Of a stretch of 64,000 nucleotides of DNA, positions 58,901 through 64,000 are shown piece by piece. Below the pieces are notes generated by a model. That model was not told the origin of the DNA. It made no database searches and saw nothing but the letters and a program-made list of their open reading frames with translations. Made by a program: the position numbers and the translations under genes. The stretch covers positions 7,501-71,500 of the forward strand of contig CAJNDS010000255.1 of assembly GCA_905221605.1 (NCBI GenBank). Direction: 5' to 3'. This DNA is from Symbiodinium natans (Eukaryota > Sar > Dinophyceae > Suessiales > Symbiodiniaceae). Numbering within the stretch: position 1 is the first letter of the stretch; every line of letters begins with the position of its first letter.

Positions 58901-60076
58901 ATGAAAGGACCCTCAGGAAGAATAGGTCAAGAAGAACAAGAAGAATTCGAGAAGGAAGAGATGGTCAGAAGATTGGAGAAAGTTTTCAGAAGCAAAAGAG
59001 GTATTATTTTGGCATTGTCAGCTATGGCATGCAGTTCAGAAGCGAAGATCATACAGGAAGAGAGCGACAGCAGAGAATCACGTGCAGTTTCCGTTTTGGG
59101 AAGCATGATTTGCAGCAGCATGAGAAGTTTTGCAGTTGCGTGTCATGCATGTGTGCAGTTTGTTTTTGCCTCAGCAGCAGAGACCGCTCAAGCACCTCAA
59201 AGTGAAGAACAAAAGACAGAAGCTGTAGGAGAAAGCAGCATGAGCATCGCTGAGTTTGTCCTAGTGATCGTCTTGGTGTTGTTTGCAGCGATCTACGTGT
59301 GGCAGCAGATCCCTGTGAAGAAAGAGAAAGAGGAGAGCGAAAGTGAAGAGTCAAGCGAAGACAAGATGAAGAAGAGAGGAAAGAAGTCTGTGCAGAGTCG
59401 CAGAAGGAAGCGTGTTCAAAAGCAAGAAGATGAACCAGAAGAAGTTGAAGATGAGGAGACAGAGAAGAAGAAGATCCGTTCAAGCGCCTCAGCCAAGGTA
59501 CAAGAAGCCGACGACCTCACCGACGACGAGTTCAAGAAGCGCCTCTTGGATAGGAAAGAAAAGCTCAAGGAGAAGTTTGAAGAGTTGAAAAAGAAGGAGT
59601 CTGAGCTCGAGAAGAAGAAGGAAGAGCTCGAGAAGAAGAAGGAAGAGCTAGAGAAGAGAGAGAGCGTTGTCTTGAAGGCAGAGAAAGAAGCAGAGGAGAA
59701 AGTCGACAAGGCATTGGCTCAGGAGAAAGAAGCTGAAGAGAGAATGGAACAAGCGAAGGCATGGCAGAAGGAGAACGAAGACAGAGAGAAGCATTATGTG
59801 GAGAGAGATGCATGGTTTGAGCAAGAGAAGGCAAGGTATGCATCAGAAAGATTGAGCGAGTATCGCAAGGAGAATGAGTTCCAGAAGGACGACCACAATC
59901 AGAGAGTGGTGAAGTTAAAAGAAGCAGAGAGAGAACTGAGAGCACAGATTCAGAGGAATGAAGCGACGATTGCATGGCTGGAGAGTGAAGTCAAGAAGCT
60001 CCAGTTTGAAGCGAAAGAAAATTTCGACCGCTGCACCAAGAAGGTCGACTACCACCTCAGGAAGCTCGGCGAGTAG
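58901..60076 (+). CDS. Membrane coiled-coil protein, right arm
   Basis: From the ATG at 58901 (MKGPSGRIGQEEQEEF) the frame runs 391 codons to a TAG. After a charged N-terminus come two hydrophobic stretches: a short one (FAVACHACVQFVFAS, about residue 80) and a clear membrane helix (SIAEFVLVIVLVLFAAIYVW, about residues 114-133). A Lys/Arg/Glu-rich region follows, then a long coiled coil (about residues 205-390) with the repeated phrase KKKEELEKKKEELEKRE and regular heptads. No catalytic motif. It resembles a membrane-tethered coiled-coil scaffold; the family is not recognised. The in-frame TAG is followed by GAG and ATG opening the next frame, so readthrough would give a protein of about 600 residues. 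It is duplicated exactly in the left arm. Confidence 0.65.
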   Translation: MKGPSGRIGQEEQEEFEKEEMVRRLEKVFRSKRGIILALSAMACSSEAKIIQEESDSRESRAVSVLGSMICSSMRSFAVACHACVQFVFASAAETAQAPQSEEQKTEAVGESSMSIAEFVLVIVLVLFAAIYVWQQIPVKKEKEESESEESSEDKMKKRGKKSVQSRRRKRVQKQEDEPEEVEDEETEKKKIRSSASAKVQEADDLTDDEFKKRLLDRKEKLKEKFEELKKKESELEKKKEELEKKKEELEKRESVVLKAEKEAEEKVDKALAQEKEAEERMEQAKAWQKENEDREKHYVERDAWFEQEKARYASERLSEYRKENEFQKDDHNQRVVKLKEAERELRAQIQRNEATIAWLESEVKKLQFEAKENFDRCTKKVDYHLRKLGE

Positions 60077-60079
60077 GAG

Positions 60080-60706
60080 ATGAAGCTTGGTATTCCGGAT
60101 GCAGACAAGATTGGAGTAGAACCAAAACCTCAAGAAGAAGAAAAGGGACCGTCCGGAAGCAGTGGTCATGAAGCACCCCAAGAAGCTCAAGAAGTCCAAG
60201 GAGCCCAAGAAGGAGAAGCGGAAGTAGAAGCAGAAGAAGACGAGAACGAGAACGAGAAGCCCAGTGGACCAGGTAGGAATCCGTTCATAGCCGAATTCAC
60301 GAACCTCGGGTACGTTTGGCACTTCAACAAGAAGACGCAGCAGTACAGAGCAGCCCGGGAAGATAAGAAGGGAGCCCCAGAATTGAAGAACACACCTGTG
60401 AAAGGACGTGAGACCTGGAACGCCGTGGTGGACATCTACAAGAAGCATAGCGTTTGGCTTAACAACGAGAAGGAAGTCGAACGATGGCAAGAAGAGCAAG
60501 ACCAGAAGAGAGTTGAGAAGCTTGTTCAAGAACGACTACAACAAGAACAGTCCCAGTACGGCAAGAAAGGCAAAGCGAAGAAGGCGAGCCCTGGCAAAGG
60601 CTGGGGATGGCAGCAAGACCAGAGCTGGAACGACCAGCAATGGCAAGAAGGTTGGTATGACCAGTATGGCAACTACCACGAGACTTGGTTTCAGCAGACA
60701 CAGTGA
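60080..60706 (+). CDS. Second frame of coiled-coil gene (TAG-separated), right arm
   Basis: A 208-codon ORF in the same frame as the coiled-coil ORF, starting one codon after its TAG. The N-terminal 80 residues are acidic and disordered. A compact middle (NPFIAEFTNLGYVWHFNKK ... VVDIYKKHSVWLNNEKEVERW) looks folded. The C-terminus is a Gln/Trp/Tyr/Gly-rich tail (SWNDQQWQEGWYDQYGNYHE) of a low-complexity, RNA-binding-like style. Family not recognised. It could be the C-terminal half of one gene interrupted by a nonsense change, a readthrough extension, or a separate downstream cistron. Confidence 0.6.
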   Translation: MKLGIPDADKIGVEPKPQEEEKGPSGSSGHEAPQEAQEVQGAQEGEAEVEAEEDENENEKPSGPGRNPFIAEFTNLGYVWHFNKKTQQYRAAREDKKGAPELKNTPVKGRETWNAVVDIYKKHSVWLNNEKEVERWQEEQDQKRVEKLVQERLQQEQSQYGKKGKAKKASPGKGWGWQQDQSWNDQQWQEGWYDQYGNYHETWFQQTQ

Positions 60707-60890
60707 AGAGAAGGAAGCATCGTGAAGGTCAAGCAGTGAGAGCATTGTACATTTTGTACATAGCAAGAGAATCACATAAGACTTGAAGACTCAGTACAGA
60801 GAGAATTCGTTTTCCGGTGGGCGATATCAGCGGAGGAGATTCAAGAACTGGTCAATCTAGAACTCCAATATGTCTAGAGAAGTCCAGTAA

Positions 60891-61085
60891 TTGTTTCAAG
60901 AAGTTTCACACAGGATAAGAAGGCTTAGGAAAGGTTACAAGGCGGCAGAAGAGCCAAGAAGCCTGAAGAGCCAAGAAAAGAAACAAGATGCCCGAAACAA
61001 GAAAAGCTCCAGTAGGCTAAGTAAGGAGCGAGAAATCCCTCCTACGGGCCTGGAGGCAAAGAGCTCATATGCTGAGCCTAACTAG
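60891..61085 (+). CDS. Small basic ORF downstream of coiled-coil gene, right arm
   Basis: Mirror of 56465-56659: 64 codons, very basic, no motif, low support. Confidence 0.2.
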   Translation: MFQEVSHRIRRLRKGYKAAEEPRSLKSQEKKQDARNKKSSSRLSKEREIPPTGLEAKSSYAEPN

Positions 61086-62589
61086 AAGTAGAGAAGAACA
61101 TGTAGTTGTACAAAAGTTTCGAGAAAGGATCATGTACAGTTTTTCCGATCCAAGAACCAAGGGCAGAAGTACAGCCAGGTAAAAGACCAAAAGAGATATG
61201 GAGACGAAAGTCCCTGGCAGTTTCAAGTACTCTACAGAAAGCCCTTTCGACTTTTCGAGTTTGAAGAACACGAAACCCGCAAGAACTTTCTGAGGCGGGG
61301 TGTTCGATTGTCACATAGTGCATGAGCATCCCAAGTAGGAGCATGAACAGTCAAGCATGAATGCATGAGAACAGCATGACAAAGTCATTGCATCAAGGCT
61401 TGGCTTAAGCACCGCCCGCAGTGCGAGAGCAGGAAAAGTTAGACCGTGAGTGTTTTGTTTTGTAGAGTGGGAAGATGGCTGTAGAAGCCATGATTTTCAA
61501 CATCGCCGCCCTTAGTTCGTTCTTGTCTTGGTTCGCGCGGCCCTCAGCTGCTGGTCCATGTTGTTGGTTTGTGCTATTTGTTTTGGAGTGTTTTGTGGGC
61601 GTTCTGGCCGTAGCCGTGGTCACGCGTGTCTGGGCTTTGCGAGTAGGAGTGCAGGTAGGAGTGCTGAGCGTTTTGAAAGAGTCTAGTAGGGCTGCGTGGG
61701 TTTTTGCCAGGGTAGAAACGTAGTGCCTATCCCCTGCCTTTCTTCAGCCTGGAAGAACTCGGGCCCCTCGCCTCTGCTGGCTTCTTCCCTCGAGCTCCGG
61801 TTGACCGACGTGTCCGGCGGGTCTTTGGTTTCTTGACCGCAATTTCAGAGCGCTCGTGCAAGTGCTGTTTTGGTAGGCGCGATCGGTTATCACAGTGCGA
61901 AAAACAAGCCGGCGAAATAAAACGTGACCTGTCGCAACACTTTGCAAACTGCCATGTCTTGCGCAGGACCGTGAGACTTGTAAAATGTCAGCGGGGGCAC
62001 GGGCCTGCGCCAGCTGAGTGGCGGTCGCGGTCACCTAGCTCTGACCGAAACCTTGTAGATTGCGGAATTCACTAGGACCGCTCCCGGGGCAAGGCCGTGC
62101 AGCTCAATGGCAAATTTTATACTTGCAACATTGCATCGTCGACGTTCTCCTGCTCGAGAGCTTTCGGACGCCTTTGGAATTGCGGTTTTGCATTCGCGCC
62201 TTAACTGCATCTCCAGCTTTACGCGAGATGCTTCGCTCTTCCAACAACCGGGCCGCCGCCGTGGCCAACTCAGGTCCGCCCCGGGCAACCGCTTCTTCCA
62301 GGAGCTGTGTTACATCATCGAGCGAGTTGGCGAATTGAGCACATGCAACGGCTGGATACACTCTGGTTGTATTCAAGTCGGTGGCCGTTGGATCGGGTCC
62401 CGGTGCGGGGCTCCAAACCGGGCATGTCTGAAAGGCCAATTTGGGAATCCAAAGCGGGAACGTCGGAAAAGCCAATTGCGTTCCTGGTTTGGGGGCGTCC
62501 GTGTCGCAGGTTCAGATTGCAAGTCCGGAGAAGTCAGACTTAGCTTCTGGGCTGGCAGTCGCCAGCACAAAGCTCGCGTGCGAACGTGT
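61086..62589. other. Right-arm segment without a supported gene
   Basis: Mirror of the left-arm segment at about 54960-56460. Near 61613-61650 lies the 1-bp length difference between the arms (three T against four A). Confidence 0.35.
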
Positions 62590-63015
62590 GAGAGCCCGCC
62601 CCCAGAGCATGCCCTTGCGCGAGCCTGCCGCGAAGCTGGCGTCAGGGTCGCGTGACACGTGAAGCGACATACAGACGAGCAGCGCATCGAGGTCGTCGCG
62701 AACGGCCTGCCCTGTGGGCACGGCTCCCAACTTGCGCTTGGTGCCACCATTGTCTCCCCTCTTACGAGACGCGGCGAACCCCACCCGGTCACTGCCGCGG
62801 CGCGGCGCAAACGTTTCCAGACGTACCCCGAACTGGACCGCGTCCGCCGCTGTCGGTTTCGCTGTCGGTTAGTTGTGGTCGGCATCAAGACTGGCGGCAG
62901 GTTCGGCACCGAGGCAGTGCAGCTCGCCGCCTCGCCCGTCATCAAGCAGCCTCCATCAAACAAAACAAGTGAAAAGGATAGCCGAAAACATTGCAAGCTC
63001 AGCGCCCCCGATTGT
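62590..63015 (+). pseudogene. Dinoflagellate retroelement fragment with in-frame TGA, right arm
   Basis: Mirror of the left-arm fragment at 54534-54960; the same in-frame TGA interrupts it, so the nonsense change predates the inverted duplication. Confidence 0.55.
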
Positions 63016-63174
63016 TTTGTTTCTCTTGTTTTCAAAGCTTCAAGCCTGAACCAATGCCCCTCAAACGCCTGAGCCTGCGAGAGAATGCTGGCACTTCTGG
63101 GTGTGAGTATCACATTTGCGCGGCACAAATTTGCACTGCATTCATGACTACGGCAAAGTTTAGTTTCCAACGTG

Positions 63175-63435
63175 TCAGTTTTTGCTTTTGCTCGTGTTTG
63201 GACACAAGACTTGCCACAAGCTCACTCTGCGCAGCATCCTGCATAACAGCATGCGCAAGTCTGAGCAGCTCATATCCATGCCCAAGCCTTCCAAACATTG
63301 CTCTTTCAACGTGGCATTCAAGTGCTTCGTCAAACTATTGGCTGGATTGATCTTCCCAGGGATTTTGCTGACTTTGACGGACTGTTGGTAGACAAGTTCT
63401 TGAAGATAAAGGGTTGCAAACTCAACACGTCTCAT
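63175..63435 (-). pseudogene. Copia RNase H C-terminal fragment, right arm
   Basis: Mirror of 54114-54374, identical in translation (KIPGKINPANSLTKHL region). Confidence 0.6.
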
Positions 63436-63679
63436 TTTGCTACCTGTCCCGAACCCGCAATATGTTGCTTTTCGAATACAGTAGCAGACACTAGGGAATA
63501 CGCAGCGGAGAAGGCGCTAGGATCGCAAAGTAGTGCATACTGGTGCTGCCCACAGGGTGACCATGCAGCACGCAGGCTAGCAAGACAGCAGACAGCGAGG
63601 GAGCGAGCAAGCGAGTGAGTAAGAAAGGGAAGAAGGAAAGACGGAAGTATTATGATACTGAGCAAGTAGGGAGGTAAGG

Positions 63680-63733
63680 CGAGGAAGGAAGGAAGGAAGG
63701 AAAGGAATGAAGGAAGGAAGGAAGGAAGGAAGG
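63680..63733 (+). repeat. (GGAA)n microsatellite, right arm
   Basis: Reverse complement of the TTCC array in the left arm. Confidence 0.93.
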
Positions 63734-63884
63734 CCGTCGGTGTTTATTTACTCTTGTGCCACATGGGAAGCGTTTCATCACGAACTCAAGTGTCTCCATT
63801 CACAGTGTGGTCCATAGCCATTCTGTGGCTCTGACAGTTTGTTGTATCGAAATTTGCCGCAAGAGTTTGAGCCAATCATCAAAG

Positions 63885-64000
63885 ATGCAGCTCCCTCTTC
63901 AGTGTGCTGTTTGGGCAACTTCCTTTGTTTTTGCGGCTTGTCAATGCCCCCTTGGCGTTCTCCTTCTCCAGGATTGCAGGATACCAGAAGACACAATCTG
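63885..64000 (+). CDS. Duplicated 5' end of the secreted/PARP-like gene (cut by window end)
   Basis: The signal-peptide start MQLPLQCAVWATSFVFAACQC is repeated here on the plus strand as part of the right arm. Whether the duplicate continues into a full second copy lies outside the window. Confidence 0.7.
   Translation, partial: MQLPLQCAVWATSFVFAACQCPLGVLLLQDCRIPEDTI

Larger units (their letters stand above)
58798..64000. repeat. Right arm of the large inverted repeat (cut by window end)
   Basis: Reverse complement of 53549-58752. Every ORF of the left arm recurs here in the opposite orientation, with one 1-bp length difference and two substitutions noted. Confidence 0.97.

Overview
The window looks like nuclear DNA of a dinoflagellate. 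This is inference from several signs: heptameric TTTAGGG-type repeats scattered through 17.6-26 kb and 39.7-40.3 kb; a 17 kb block of genes all on one strand; a LINE-type endonuclease/reverse transcriptase followed by a ubiquitin-protease-like module and an ORF1-like protein, a combination common in dinoflagellate transcripts; a Copia pol remnant; and a multi-exon voltage-gated channel whose pore reads WSLTQFTPA instead of a GYG filter. I could run no searches, so all family names rest on motifs recognised by eye.

Layout. 1-17.4 kb: at least ten ORFs, all on the minus strand. In sense order they are a 1.4k-residue APE-endonuclease/RT with C2H2 fingers, an overlapping USP-like protease ORF, an ORF1-like protein, a 600+ residue unknown, a dual-specificity-phosphatase-like protein, a Pro-rich protein, and four tandem members of an unrecognised family (the last cut by the window edge). 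Scattered through this block, always in the same orientation, are 21 short hairpins. Each has a nearly invariant 17-nt loop (sense consensus GAGTGAGGTCNCCTCCT) and a stem whose sequence differs in every copy while remaining complementary. They sit at both ends of almost every inter-gene spacer, supply two stop codons and one start codon, and occur in frame inside two ORFs. This is the best candidate for an undescribed system. The sense 5' side of the block lies close to four TTTAGGG units.

17.6-26.2 kb: satellite DNA. It holds a CAA tract and a 10-bp CAACACACAA array, telomere-like heptamers in both orientations, an octameric TTTTAGGG array, a 300-bp G-tract block and a CA microsatellite. 26.2-31.2 kb: I see no gene. 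31.2-32.7 kb: a fold-back-like element with terminal inverted repeats. 32.7-37.5 kb: exons of a minus-strand cyclic-nucleotide-binding K+ channel-like gene. 37.8-41.9 kb: microsatellites, C-rich repeats and a 60-bp tandem repeat. 41.9-46.9 kb: a decayed Copia element lacking a visible integrase, plus small ORFs, in a stretch strikingly rich in the word CAAT. 46.9-50.5 kb: minisatellites. 50.8-53.7 kb: a minus-strand gene (two ORFs) encoding a secreted/ectodomain-like part, a Ser/Thr-rich stalk with an exact-length 162-bp duplication, a membrane segment and a PARP catalytic-like domain.

53.5-64 kb: a near-perfect inverted duplication of at least 5.2 kb per arm around a 45-bp centre. It carries two mirror copies of a membrane coiled-coil gene, a retroelement fragment and a Copia RNase H tail, and it runs off the right edge of the window.
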